A DNA stretch of 64,000 bases from Streptomyces sp. CoH27 (lineage in GTDB: Bacteria > Actinomycetota > Actinomycetes > Streptomycetales > Streptomycetaceae): contig NZ_JAIQYY010000019.1 of NCBI RefSeq assembly GCF_020181035.1, positions 159,280 to 223,279 of the forward strand, in the 5' to 3' direction. The notes under the pieces are model-generated. The model saw only the letters and a program-made list of their open reading frames with translations. It ran no database searches and was not told the origin of the DNA. Positions 31,097 to 39,257 of this stretch are shown here, in pieces; the first letter of the stretch is position 1, and every line of letters begins with the position of its first letter. The translations under genes were made by a program, and so were the position numbers.

Positions 31097-31978
31097 TCAG
31101 TACAGCACCGGCAGGTCTGCCGGCCGCACCCGCACGGTCACCGGCAAGGTGGCCTCGACCTCGCCGTCGGCGCCGTAGTAGACGGGCCGGGTCGCCTCGA
31201 TGCGCAGTTCCCGGCCGCGCAGGACACGTACCTCGGGGCGGTGGACGTGGCCGCCGGTCTTCAGCTCGTTCATGAGGGCGAAGAACAGCCGGCGCGGTGC
31301 CTCGCGGATCATCACGACGTCCAGCAGTCCGTCGTCGACACGTGCGCCGGGGGCGATGAGCCGACCGGAGCCGTAGTAGGGGGAGTTGGCCGCTACGACG
31401 GTGTAGCCGCGGTGGGTGTGGTCCTCGCCGTCGACGGTGACGCGGTAGTCGGCCGTGCGCCAGGTGGTGACGGCGCGCAGGCCGCCCGCGTAGTAGGAGG
31501 CCGCGCCGCGCAGCAGCCGGGCGTGGTTGGCGTACCGGTTGGCGACGGCGTCCACGCCGGCGTAGACGCTGCCCAGGACCACGGTGCGGTCGTGGACGGC
31601 CGACTCCACCTCGATGGTGTCGACCGGCCGGGGCTCGGCCTGGAGCAGGAGGGCGGCGAGGGCGGCCGGGTCGGACGGCAGGTTCAGGGCGCGGGCGAAG
31701 TCGTTGCCGCGTCCCGCGGGCACCAGGCCGAGGACGGTTCCGGTGCCGCTCAGTGCGCCGCCGATGCCGCCGGCGATGCCGTCGCCGCCGACGGCCAGGA
31801 CGATCCGCCCGCGCTCGCCGGCCCGGCGGGCGATGTCCTGGGCGTGGGCCAGGCTGTGGCTGTACTCCGTCTCCAGCCCGGCCCCGGCCTCGCGCAGCAG
31901 CCGGGCCAGGTGCAGCAGGGTCGCCGCCGCGGTGGAGCCGCCCGCGGTGGGGTTGACGACGGCGGTGAACTGTCGCAT
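31097..31978 (-). CDS. Lipid (diacylglycerol) kinase, YegS/Rv2252/BmrU family
   Basis: The 293-aa protein has the diacylglycerol-kinase catalytic domain: FTAVVNPTAGG (residues 4-14), the ATP motif VLAVGGDGIAGGIGGAL (about 60-76), and GLVPAGRGNDFARALNLP (about 83-100). The C-terminal strands end with YGADGEVEATLPVTVRV. It phosphorylates a lipid hydroxyl, such as diacylglycerol; mycobacterial Rv2252 makes lipid intermediates for cell-envelope glycolipids. It follows the alkyl-DHAP-synthase-like gene on the same strand with 75 bp between, suggesting one operon for ether or glycerophospholipid synthesis. It is peripheral to the membrane. Confidence 0.88.
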   Translation of the reverse strand: MRQFTAVVNPTAGGSTAAATLLHLARLLREAGAGLETEYSHSLAHAQDIARRAGERGRIVLAVGGDGIAGGIGGALSGTGTVLGLVPAGRGNDFARALNLPSDPAALAALLLQAEPRPVDTIEVESAVHDRTVVLGSVYAGVDAVANRYANHARLLRGAASYYAGGLRAVTTWRTADYRVTVDGEDHTHRGYTVVAANSPYYGSGRLIAPGARVDDGLLDVVMIREAPRRLFFALMNELKTGGHVHRPEVRVLRGRELRIEATRPVYYGADGEVEATLPVTVRVRPADLPVLY

Positions 31979-32053
31979 CGGTGTGCCTCCGGGGCGGTGA
32001 CGGGGAGCGGCGGACGGTGTCGGGGTACGGCGGTGAGGGGTTGGTGGGCCGGG

Positions 32054-33649
32054 TCAGTTGATGGGGGGCAGCAGGACGCCCGGGTTGAGCAGGCCCTCGG
32101 GGTCCAGGCGGCGCTTGACCGCGCGCAGGGCGGAGATGCCGAGGGGGCCGGCCTCGCGGACGTACCAGTCGCGGTGGTCGGTGCCGACGCCGTGGTGGTG
32201 GGAGATGGTGCCGCCGGCGGCGAGCACGGCCTCGTTGGCCGCGTGCTTGGCGGGCCCCCAGTGGGCGACGGGGTCCTCGCCCTGGGCGCTGACGACCGTG
32301 AAGTACAGGGAGGCGCCGTTCTCGTACACATGGGAGATGTGGCACATCACCAGCGGCGGGGTGCCGGCCTCGGTGAGGGTGTCGGTGAGCGCCGTGCGCA
32401 CGGCCGTGTGCAGGTCGGGGATGCGGGACCAGAAGGCCGCGGTCTCCAGCGTCTCCGCGAAGGCGCCGACGTCGAGCAGCGCGTCGCGCAGGTACGGCGC
32501 CGAGAAGCGGCCGTGGGCCCAGCGTTCGCCCGGTTCGGTGCCGACGAGGGTGCCGCCGCAGGCGGTGAGGACGGCTGCGGCCTGCTGCCGGCGCCGCTCG
32601 GTGTCCTCAGCGGTGCCCTCGTAGCCGGTGATGGCCAGGCAGCCGGCCGTGCTCTGGCTCACGTCGCCGCCGATGGAGTCGGGTTGGGCCAGGCCGATGA
32701 GGGTCTCGGTCTCGTCGGACAGGCGCAGCACGGTCGGCCGGGGTCCGTCCTGGGCGAGCCGGCGCAGGGCGGCTGCGCCCTCTTCGAACGAGGCGAACCG
32801 CCAGCCCTCGTAGACGCGGGCCTCGGGTAGCGGGCGGACCCGCACGGTGACGGAGGTGATGACGCCGAACGCCCCCTCGGAGCCGAGGATCAGCTGGCGC
32901 AGGTCGGGTCCGGCGGCGGAGCGCGGGGCGCGGCCGGTCTCGATGGTGCCCTCCGGCGTGGCGAGGGTGAGGCCGAGGACCATCTCGTCGAAGCGGCCGT
33001 ACCCGGCGGACGCCTGGCCGCTGGAGCGGGCCGCGGCGAAACCGCCGATGGTTGCCCACTCGAAGGACTGCGGGAAGTGCCCGAGGGTGAAGCCGTGTGC
33101 GGCGAGCAGGGCCTCGGCCTCGGGGGCGCGCAGGCCGGGCTGGAGGACGGCGGTGCGCGAGACGGGGTCGAGGTCGCGCAGGCCGTTCATCCGGCGCAGG
33201 TCGAGCGCGATGAACGCGCTGCGTTGCGGGGCGAGCCCGCCGACGACCGACGTGCCGCCGCCGAAGGGCACGACGGCGAGGCCGTATGCGGAGCAGACGC
33301 GCAGGACGGCGAGGACGTCGTCGTGGGAGCCGGGCAGTACGACGGCCTGCGGGACGTCCGTGGCGTCTCCGGCGCGGATGCGCAGCAGGTCGGGGGTGGA
33401 CTTGCCGCGGGTGTGCCGGATGCGGCTCTCGCTGTCGGTGCGGACGTGCTCCTCGCCGCCGACGGCCTCGGCAAGTGCCTTGAGCGCGCCCGGAGTTGCG
33501 GTGGTGGCGGGCAGGCGGACGTCTTCGAGGGCGAGGGCGGGGGTGGTGCGGGGCTTGACGCCGAGCAGGTCGCGCAGCAGCCCGGTCACCGAGTCGGGCA
33601 GGGGTGCCGCCTTGGCCGGGTCGCCCCAGCCGTTCCACAGCATGTCCAT
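32054..33649 (-). CDS. FAD-binding oxidase, alkyl-DHAP synthase-like
   Basis: This 531-aa vanillyl-alcohol-oxidase-family flavoprotein has VVPFGGGTSVVGGLAPQRSA (about residues 125-145, FAD pyrophosphate loop), HFPQSFEWATIGGFAAARSS, LILGSEGAFGVITSVTVRVR, and the late ISHHHGVGTDHRDWY (about 485-500). The His-His-His-Gly motif matches the active site of alkyldihydroxyacetonephosphate synthase, which makes the ether bond of ether lipids. The sequence therefore points to ether-lipid synthesis, though bacterial homologues are poorly characterised. The start ATG (33649) lies 114 bp from the divergent TetR-glpD operon. The kinase gene follows downstream. Confidence 0.85.
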   Translation of the reverse strand: MDMLWNGWGDPAKAAPLPDSVTGLLRDLLGVKPRTTPALALEDVRLPATTATPGALKALAEAVGGEEHVRTDSESRIRHTRGKSTPDLLRIRAGDATDVPQAVVLPGSHDDVLAVLRVCSAYGLAVVPFGGGTSVVGGLAPQRSAFIALDLRRMNGLRDLDPVSRTAVLQPGLRAPEAEALLAAHGFTLGHFPQSFEWATIGGFAAARSSGQASAGYGRFDEMVLGLTLATPEGTIETGRAPRSAAGPDLRQLILGSEGAFGVITSVTVRVRPLPEARVYEGWRFASFEEGAAALRRLAQDGPRPTVLRLSDETETLIGLAQPDSIGGDVSQSTAGCLAITGYEGTAEDTERRRQQAAAVLTACGGTLVGTEPGERWAHGRFSAPYLRDALLDVGAFAETLETAAFWSRIPDLHTAVRTALTDTLTEAGTPPLVMCHISHVYENGASLYFTVVSAQGEDPVAHWGPAKHAANEAVLAAGGTISHHHGVGTDHRDWYVREAGPLGISALRAVKRRLDPEGLLNPGVLLPPIN

Positions 33650-33750
33650 TGAACGGTCGTCCTCACAGGTCGGTGTGCTCGGTTCGCGCGACGGCCCGGC
33701 TCGGCCGCGCCCGGGGGCGGTCGGCTGCTTCCGTCCGGACCCTGGGGCGT

Positions 33751-33782
33751 TACACTGTGACACATGACGCCTATTCGTCACA
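33751..33782. promoter_or_regulatory. TetR-type operator over the start of the glpD operon
   Basis: TGTGAC (33756-33761) and GTCACA (33777-33782) are mirrored arms 15 bp apart. They overlap a -10-like TACACT (33751-33756) and the ATG at 33764. This suggests a leaderless, self-repressed TetR transcript. Confidence 0.5.
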
Positions 33783-34363
33783 ACGGTTCGGGCAATGATC
33801 ACGTCCTCGACGCGGTACGCGACTGCGTGCTCGCCGTCGGAGTCCGCCGCACCACCCTCGCCGACGTGGCCCGCCGCGCCGGCGTCTCCCGGATGACGCT
33901 GTACCGGCGCTGGCCGGATCTGCAGACCCTGGTGGGCGATCTGATGACCCGTGAGTGGATCGACGTGGCCACCCGAGCCATCCCCGAGGCGGCCGACGCC
34001 ACCGACGCGCGCTCGCGGATCGTGGACGGACTGGTGGCGGGGGTGGAGGCGTTCCGGGCCCACCCCCTCTTCCGCAAGATCGTCGACGTCGATCCGGAGC
34101 TGCTGCTGCCCTATGTGCTCGACCGGCGCGGAGCGAGCCAGGAAGCGCTGCTGGCGCTGCTGGCCGGCGCACTGCGCGAGGGCCACGCGGACGGGTCGGT
34201 GCGCCCCGGTCATGTCGAACGGCAGGCCCGCGCGCTGCTGTTGACCGTGCAGTCCTTCACTCTGTCCCTGCGCACGATGACCGACGAGGACGATCCGGAG
34301 CTGGACTCCGCCGCGTTCCTCCGGGAGCTGCGCACCCTCCTGGAGAGGACCCTCACGCCATGA
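33764..34363 (+). CDS. TetR-family regulator of the glycerol/ether-lipid genes
   Basis: The 199-aa regulator has a canonical HTH, TTLADVARRAGVSRMTLYRR (about residues 31-50), and an all-helical ligand domain. It sits between two divergent lipid genes: its stop overlaps the start of glpD (ATGA), and the ADHAPS-like gene faces it across 114 bp. Mycobacterium has a similar TetR gene (Rv2250c) in the same arrangement. It likely represses both directions in response to a glycerol or acyl derivative. A palindrome spans its start codon, so autoregulation is likely. Confidence 0.85.
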   Translation: MTPIRHNGSGNDHVLDAVRDCVLAVGVRRTTLADVARRAGVSRMTLYRRWPDLQTLVGDLMTREWIDVATRAIPEAADATDARSRIVDGLVAGVEAFRAHPLFRKIVDVDPELLLPYVLDRRGASQEALLALLAGALREGHADGSVRPGHVERQARALLLTVQSFTLSLRTMTDEDDPELDSAAFLRELRTLLERTLTP

Positions 34364-35943
34364 GCGACACCAGGACCGGCACCGGCGCGTCCCTCGGCGC
34401 ACAGCGACGGGCCCGGGAACTGACCGAGGCCACGGACGGCAGGGTGGTGGACGTCCTGGTCGTCGGCCTCGGCGCCACGGGCGCGGGAGTCGCGCTGGAC
34501 GCGGCGGCCCGCGGCCTGGACGTGGTCGCGGTGGACGCCCACGACCTGGCCTTCGGCACCTCCCGCTGGAGCTCGAAGCTGATCCACGGCGGGCTGCGCT
34601 ATCTGGCCTCCGCACAGTTCGACGTCGCGCACGAGAGCGCGGTCGAGCGCGGGGTGCTGATGACCCGTACGGCTCCGCACCTGGTGGCCGCCCAGCCGTT
34701 CGTCCTGCCGCTGACCCCGCTGGTGTCCCGGGGCCAGGCCTCGCTGGCGTGGGCGGGGTTCCGCGCCGGGGACATGCTGCGGCTGGCCGCCCGGACCCCG
34801 CGGCAGGTCCTGCCCGCCCCGCGCCGGCTCACGACGACGGAGGCCCGGCATCTCGCGCCCTCGGTGCGCCCGGCCGGGCTGCGCGGCGGGCTGCTGTCCT
34901 GGGACGGCAGGGTGACCGACGACGCCCGGCTGGTCACCGCCCTGGCCCGGACAGCCGCCGCGCACGGGGCCCGGATGCTGACCCGGGTCCGCGCGCTGGA
35001 ACTGACCGGCAGCGGCGCCCGGATCCGCGACGAACTCACCGGCGAGGAGGGCGGGATCCGGGCCCGCGCCGTCATCAACGCGAGCGGGGTCTGGGCGGGC
35101 GACCTCGTCGAGGGCATCCGGATCCGGCCCTCCCGCGGCACCCATCTGGTCCTGCGCTCGGAGCGGCTCGGCGCCCTGCCGGCCGGCCTGCACATCCCGA
35201 TCCCCGGCGAGACCAACCGCTTCGTGCTGGTCCTGCCCCAGGGCGACGGCCGGGTGTACGTCGGCCTCACCGACGAGCCGGTCGAGGGCGGCATCCCGGA
35301 CGTCCCGGAGGTGCCCGAGACCGACATCGGCTTCCTGCTGGACGTCCTCGGCTCGGTTCTGGACACTCCGGTGACCCGGGACGAGGTCGTCGGCGCCTTC
35401 GCGGGCCTGCGGCCCCTGCTGGACACGTCCGGACACGAGGGCGGCGACGGCGCTCCGGCCCGCACCTCCGACATCTCCCGCCGGCACGCGGTGCTGACGT
35501 CCCCCGACGGTGTCACGACGATCGTCGGCGGCAAGCTCACCACGTACCGCCGGATGGCGCAGGACGCCGTAGACGCTGCGACCGCCGGCCGGGGCCTGCC
35601 CGCCGTCCCCTCCCCCACCGCCACGCTGCCGCTGGTCGGCGCCGCCGCACCCGCCCGGCTGCGCGCCCTGTCCGCACCGGCCCGCCTGGTCCGCCGCTAC
35701 GGCGCCGAGGCCGCGTCCGTCCACGCCCTCGCGGCCGAGGACCCCGCCCTGGCCCAGCCGGTGCTGCCGGGCCACCCGGTCACCCGGGCCGAACTGCTGT
35801 GGGCGATCCGGCACGAGGGCGCCCTGGACGAGTCCGACCTCCTGGACCGGCGCACCCGCATCGGCCTGGTGCCGGAGGACCGCGCCGAGGCGCTCGCGGT
35901 GGCCCGGGAGGTACTGGAGCGGGAAGCGGCCGTACGCCCCTGA
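34360..35943 (+). CDS. glpD: Glycerol-3-phosphate dehydrogenase
   Basis: This 527-aa flavoenzyme oxidises sn-glycerol 3-phosphate to dihydroxyacetone phosphate, passing electrons to quinone at the membrane surface. It shows VVGLGATGAGVALDAAARGL (about residues 27-46, FAD), GTSRWSSKLIHGGLRYL (the GlpD signature), VTDDARLVTALARTAAAHGA, RPSRGTHLVL, VVGAFAGLRPLLD and VGGKLTTYRRMAQDAVDAA. The C-terminal DAO_C-like domain fills residues 430-527. The product DHAP is the substrate for alkyl-DHAP synthesis by the divergent gene, a coherent pathway link. The gene is translationally coupled to the TetR gene. Confidence 0.9.
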   Translation: MSDTRTGTGASLGAQRRARELTEATDGRVVDVLVVGLGATGAGVALDAAARGLDVVAVDAHDLAFGTSRWSSKLIHGGLRYLASAQFDVAHESAVERGVLMTRTAPHLVAAQPFVLPLTPLVSRGQASLAWAGFRAGDMLRLAARTPRQVLPAPRRLTTTEARHLAPSVRPAGLRGGLLSWDGRVTDDARLVTALARTAAAHGARMLTRVRALELTGSGARIRDELTGEEGGIRARAVINASGVWAGDLVEGIRIRPSRGTHLVLRSERLGALPAGLHIPIPGETNRFVLVLPQGDGRVYVGLTDEPVEGGIPDVPEVPETDIGFLLDVLGSVLDTPVTRDEVVGAFAGLRPLLDTSGHEGGDGAPARTSDISRRHAVLTSPDGVTTIVGGKLTTYRRMAQDAVDAATAGRGLPAVPSPTATLPLVGAAAPARLRALSAPARLVRRYGAEAASVHALAAEDPALAQPVLPGHPVTRAELLWAIRHEGALDESDLLDRRTRIGLVPEDRAEALAVAREVLEREAAVRP

Positions 35944-35945
35944 GC

Positions 35946-35971
35946 GGCCGGCCGGCGCAGGACGGCCGGCC
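35946..35971. terminator. Hairpin terminator after glpD
   Basis: GGCCGGCCG (35946-35954) pairs with CGGCCGGCC (35963-35971) around an 8-nt loop, immediately after the stop codon. The next gene is convergent. Confidence 0.6.
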
Positions 35972-36065
35972 TCGGGGTGCGTCGCCCTTCCTGACGCGGG
36001 AGGTGCCGGCGCAGGCGGCCGTACGGCCGTGCACCGTCGGCCGGGGTGGGCCGTTGCGTGGTGTG

Positions 36066-37517
36066 TCACAGCAGGCGGCGGATGTCACCTCGCACGCGGT
36101 AGAAGCCGCCGGCCGCCGGGTGCAGGGCGTCCACGACGTAGCGGGCGCCCGGCTCGCGTATCGCGCGCGGGAACTGGACGTTCCAGGAGGTGTCGTAGCC
36201 CTCGGACACCACATGCACCCGCATCCGGCCGCCCTCCTGGACGCATTGGACGACGACCGCTCCGGCGGGGGCCTGGGTGACGGTGGTGACCGCGGCCACG
36301 GCGGTGGCGGGGGCGTACGTCGGCAGGGCGGCGGCGAGTTTGACGTCCCTCGCCACCGGCACCGTGCCCTGCTTGGCCGCCGAGATGGCCGCCTCGCTCG
36401 CGTCGACGCAGACCAGTGAGCCGTCGGTCGTCACCAGGTACAGCCGCTCGTCGCGGTACTGCATCGACAGCGCCGAGCCGCCGCCCGTGCCGAGCTTCCA
36501 CAGACGCGTGCCGTTGTGGTCGAAGCAGTAGACGGAGGAGGCGGAGTCGCCCGCGAAGACGAACCGCCCGCCCGGGGACGTGGCGCACGAGTACACCGCG
36601 CTGTCGCAGGCGTACGTCGCCTCGATCGTGCCTGTCGCCTTCGACAGCCGCTGGACCACGTGGTGTCCGGTGCCCGCGTAGACGGCGTTGTCCTCCTGCC
36701 AGCCGAACAGCACGCTGCCGTTGGTGGCCGTGTGCCACAACTCGCCGCCGCCGTCGGGCGCGTAGGCGGTCACGCCCCGGTGGTGGCCGTGGTAGACGGC
36801 CCGGTCGTCGGCACGGACCATCCAGGCGTGCTCGCCCTGGCTGCGGCGGGCCCACTGGTGTTCGTCCTCGTGGTCGATGACGGTGAGCCGGCCCGCACGG
36901 TCGGAGACGTTGAGGATGCCCTCGTGGATGTCCAGCCAGAAGATGTCGACGTCGGCGGCGATGTCGTACGCGGCGAACGGCAGCTTGGAGGAAAGGTCGT
37001 AGACCTTGCCGTCGTCGCAGCCGGCGTAGATCCAGAAGTCGTCGGCGACGAGGCACTTCACACCGTCCGGCAGGCTGAACCGGGCCAGCAGGGCGCCCTC
37101 GTGGTCCAGGGTGTAGACGTCACCCGACTGGTTGCCCACCCAAGCGCGGTCGTCGTCGATGTGGATGCCGAAGGCAGCGGAGCCGGTGCGGAAGCGCCAC
37201 AGCACGGGCGCCACCGCCCGCGCGGTCGACGGGGCCGAGGTGACCTGACGCCGGGTCACCGCGCGCGGGGCACGCTGTCCCTGGACGGCCGGGGCGTATC
37301 CCTTGCGGACCTTCTCGCCCACCTTCTTCGCGGCGGCGGCCTTCGCCTTCTCCGCGGTCGGGAACGTCGTGGTCTGGGTCTGCCCAGCCGCGCCGATCCT
37401 GCCGTAACGCACCGTCACCACCAGGCCGTCGACGGTCACCTCGTAGAACTTGTGGGCACCGCCGCCCTCCTGCGACAGCTCCAGATACGTCGTCGACACC
37501 GCGGACGCCGTGGACAT
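36066..37517 (-). CDS. WGR domain fused to a PQQ-like beta-propeller
   Basis: The 483-aa protein opens with a WGR-type domain (residues 9-75): TTYLELSQEGGGAHKFYEV, VTVRYGRIGAAGQTQTTTFP and AEKAKAAAAKKVGEKVRKGY. WGR domains are known in PARPs and MolR-like proteins. After a Lys/Arg-rich linker, residues 105-400 form a repeat series (WRFRTGSAAFGIHIDDDRAW, GDVYTLDHEGALLARFSLPD, KVYDLSSKLPFAAYDI, RLTVIDHEDEHQWARR, YCFDHNGTRLWKLGTGGGSA), typical PQQ-like propeller blades. There is no signal peptide, so the propeller is cytosolic. The WGR may sense nucleic acid and the propeller may bind partners. Function is unknown. It stands alone, between convergent glpD and a TetR gene. Confidence 0.75.
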   Translation of the reverse strand: MSTASAVSTTYLELSQEGGGAHKFYEVTVDGLVVTVRYGRIGAAGQTQTTTFPTAEKAKAAAAKKVGEKVRKGYAPAVQGQRAPRAVTRRQVTSAPSTARAVAPVLWRFRTGSAAFGIHIDDDRAWVGNQSGDVYTLDHEGALLARFSLPDGVKCLVADDFWIYAGCDDGKVYDLSSKLPFAAYDIAADVDIFWLDIHEGILNVSDRAGRLTVIDHEDEHQWARRSQGEHAWMVRADDRAVYHGHHRGVTAYAPDGGGELWHTATNGSVLFGWQEDNAVYAGTGHHVVQRLSKATGTIEATYACDSAVYSCATSPGGRFVFAGDSASSVYCFDHNGTRLWKLGTGGGSALSMQYRDERLYLVTTDGSLVCVDASEAAISAAKQGTVPVARDVKLAAALPTYAPATAVAAVTTVTQAPAGAVVVQCVQEGGRMRVHVVSEGYDTSWNVQFPRAIREPGARYVVDALHPAAGGFYRVRGDIRRLL

Positions 37518-37636
37518 GGCAGACCCCTCCCCAGGACGGACCCGCGGCCGTTCCAGCAGGTCCTCTCACTGATCACACCGTAAGGCCGACCACTGACAAC
37601 GGCCCGGCCCCACGGCTGCGGCTGACGGAACCGGTC

Positions 37637-38293
37637 CTACTCCCCCGCCGACACGCCCATGCCGCCGACCAGTTGGCGCAGGCAGTCGATCGCCAGGGCG
37701 GCCGGGGAGCCCTCGCCCGTGACGCCGGCGTCTGTGTCGGCCCAGGTCTCCAGGGCGATGCGGATGGCGTCCGTGGCCGCCGCCGCGATCAGCCGTACCC
37801 GCATCGCTTCGAGACGCCCGTCGGCGAGGCGGGCGACGACCGGGACGAGGCGTTCCTCGGACTCCTGGTTGACGCGATACCACACCGCGCGCAGCGCGGG
37901 GTCGTCGGCAGCGGCCCGCAGCAGGCCGCGGGTCCGCAGCAGCGCCTGTGCCGCGTTCTCGTCCGGTGCCGCGAGCGACTGTTCCACGGCCGTCTCCAGC
38001 ACCCGGGACAGCTCGGTACCGGGCTCGGCCGCCTCCAGCAGGGCCCGCCAGCGGTCGGCTCCGGCGGCGAGCAGCGGGCTCACGGCGTCCTGCTTGGAGC
38101 GGAAGTACCGGTAGAAGGTTCGCAGCGCTACCCCGGCGTGCCGGGCGATCTCCTCGGCCGTCGTCGCGTGCGGGCCCTGTGCGGCGAAGAGCTCGGCCGC
38201 CGCTTGTGCGATGTCGAGCTGGGTGGCCGCCTTGCGGCGCTCGGTCAGGGAGACGGGCGGCGCGCTGCTCGCCCGGGACGGCTTGGTGCTCAC
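37637..38293 (-). CDS. TetR-family regulator
   Basis: This 218-aa TetR protein starts at a GTG (38293). The HTH reads TQLDIAQAAAELFAAQGPHA followed by TTAEEIARHAGVALRTFYRY and FRSKQDAV. A MftR-like C-terminal effector domain follows (residues 110-215). It is divergent from an SDR gene, and the palindrome at 38334-38356 lies between them, so it probably represses that gene and itself. In this class the ligand is often a small hydrophobic compound. Its own upstream neighbours give no clue to the ligand. Confidence 0.85.
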   Translation of the reverse strand: MSTKPSRASSAPPVSLTERRKAATQLDIAQAAAELFAAQGPHATTAEEIARHAGVALRTFYRYFRSKQDAVSPLLAAGADRWRALLEAAEPGTELSRVLETAVEQSLAAPDENAAQALLRTRGLLRAAADDPALRAVWYRVNQESEERLVPVVARLADGRLEAMRVRLIAAAATDAIRIALETWADTDAGVTGEGSPAALAIDCLRQLVGGMGVSAGE

Positions 38294-38333
38294 CCCAGAA
38301 GGGTACGGCTCGCCACCCTCGGGCGGCACGTAA

Positions 38334-38356
38334 TGACACAGTGGCAAAACGTGTCA
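38334..38356. promoter_or_regulatory. Palindromic operator in the TetR/SDR divergent promoter
   Basis: TGACAC (38334-38339) and GTGTCA (38351-38356) are perfect arms separated by 11 bp, between the TetR gene start (38293) and the SDR start (38455). Confidence 0.6.
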
Positions 38357-38454
38357 CCTAGGCGTAACGTGAAGCGTATGGGGACGCCGGCGGGCAAGCG
38401 ATCCGGCGTCGCGTAGGCCCCGCCGCATCCCGGCGGGGCGGGCAGGAGTGAGAC

Positions 38455-39240
38455 ATGAACCGCTACGAAGGCCGCCGCGCGCTGATCACCGGGGGTGGCT
38501 CGGGCATCGGCCAGGCCACCGTGCTGCGCCTCCTCGCCGAGGGCGGCACCGTCGTGGCCGCCGACGTGAGCGAGCGGGGCCTGAAGGACACGGCGGACAA
38601 GGCGGGGGCGTACGCGGACCGCCTGACCACGCTCGTCGTGGACATCGCCGACGAGACCTCCGTGCGCGAGGGCGTCGCCGCCGCCGTCTCCGCGCTCGGC
38701 GGCCTGGACGTGCTGGTCAACGCGGCCGGGATCCTGCGCTCCTCGCACACCCACGAGACGAGCCTCGCGGACTTCACCCGCATCGTGCAGGTCAACCTCG
38801 TCGGCACCTTCCTCGTCATCCGCGAGGCCGTACCGGCGCTGCTGGCGGGCCGGGACGCGGCGGTCGTCAACTTCAGCTCCACCTCGGCCGTCTTCGCGCA
38901 CCCCTACATGGCGGCGTACGCGGCGAGCAAGGGCGGGATCCAGGCCATGACCCACGCCCTCGCCGCCGAGTACGCGCAGCGGGGCATCCGATTCACCGCC
39001 GTCCAGCCCGGCTCCATCTCCTCCGGGATGACCGACGGCAGCGGCGCCAGCGGGCAGAGCACCGGGCCCGGGCTGCCCGCGGACGCCGACATGACCCTGT
39101 TCGCCAAGCTCACCCCGGCGCTCGGCCAGGGCTTCGCCGGCCCGGAGACGGTGGCCTCCGTGGTCGCCATGCTCGGCTCGGAGGACGGCCGGTTCATCAC
39201 CGGCACCGAGGTCCGCGTCGACGGCGGCACCCACTTCTGA
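38455..39240 (+). CDS. SDR-family oxidoreductase
   Basis: This classical SDR has 261 aa. It shows TGGGSGIGQAT (residues 11-21), DVLVNAAGIL (about 83-92), FSSTSAVFAHPYMAAYAASK carrying Ser, Tyr and Lys of the catalytic set, and VQPGSISSGM. An acidic residue after beta-2 (AADVSE) favours NAD(H). Homologues oxidise steroids, polyols or acyl derivatives; the substrate is unassigned. GGAG lies 7 nt before the ATG at 38455. The divergent TetR gene likely controls it. Its end is 18 bp from the convergent ABC-F gene. Confidence 0.85.
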   Translation: MNRYEGRRALITGGGSGIGQATVLRLLAEGGTVVAADVSERGLKDTADKAGAYADRLTTLVVDIADETSVREGVAAAVSALGGLDVLVNAAGILRSSHTHETSLADFTRIVQVNLVGTFLVIREAVPALLAGRDAAVVNFSSTSAVFAHPYMAAYAASKGGIQAMTHALAAEYAQRGIRFTAVQPGSISSGMTDGSGASGQSTGPGLPADADMTLFAKLTPALGQGFAGPETVASVVAMLGSEDGRFITGTEVRVDGGTHF

Positions 39241-39257
39241 GGACCTTCGGGCCGGTG

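Noticed and set aside
30627..32345. A long fused minus-strand frame joining the Nudix-like and lipid-kinase regions
   Set aside because: The kinase is clearly in its own frame, and the Nudix-like protein has its own start at 30989; the long frame only runs through open GC-rich DNA.
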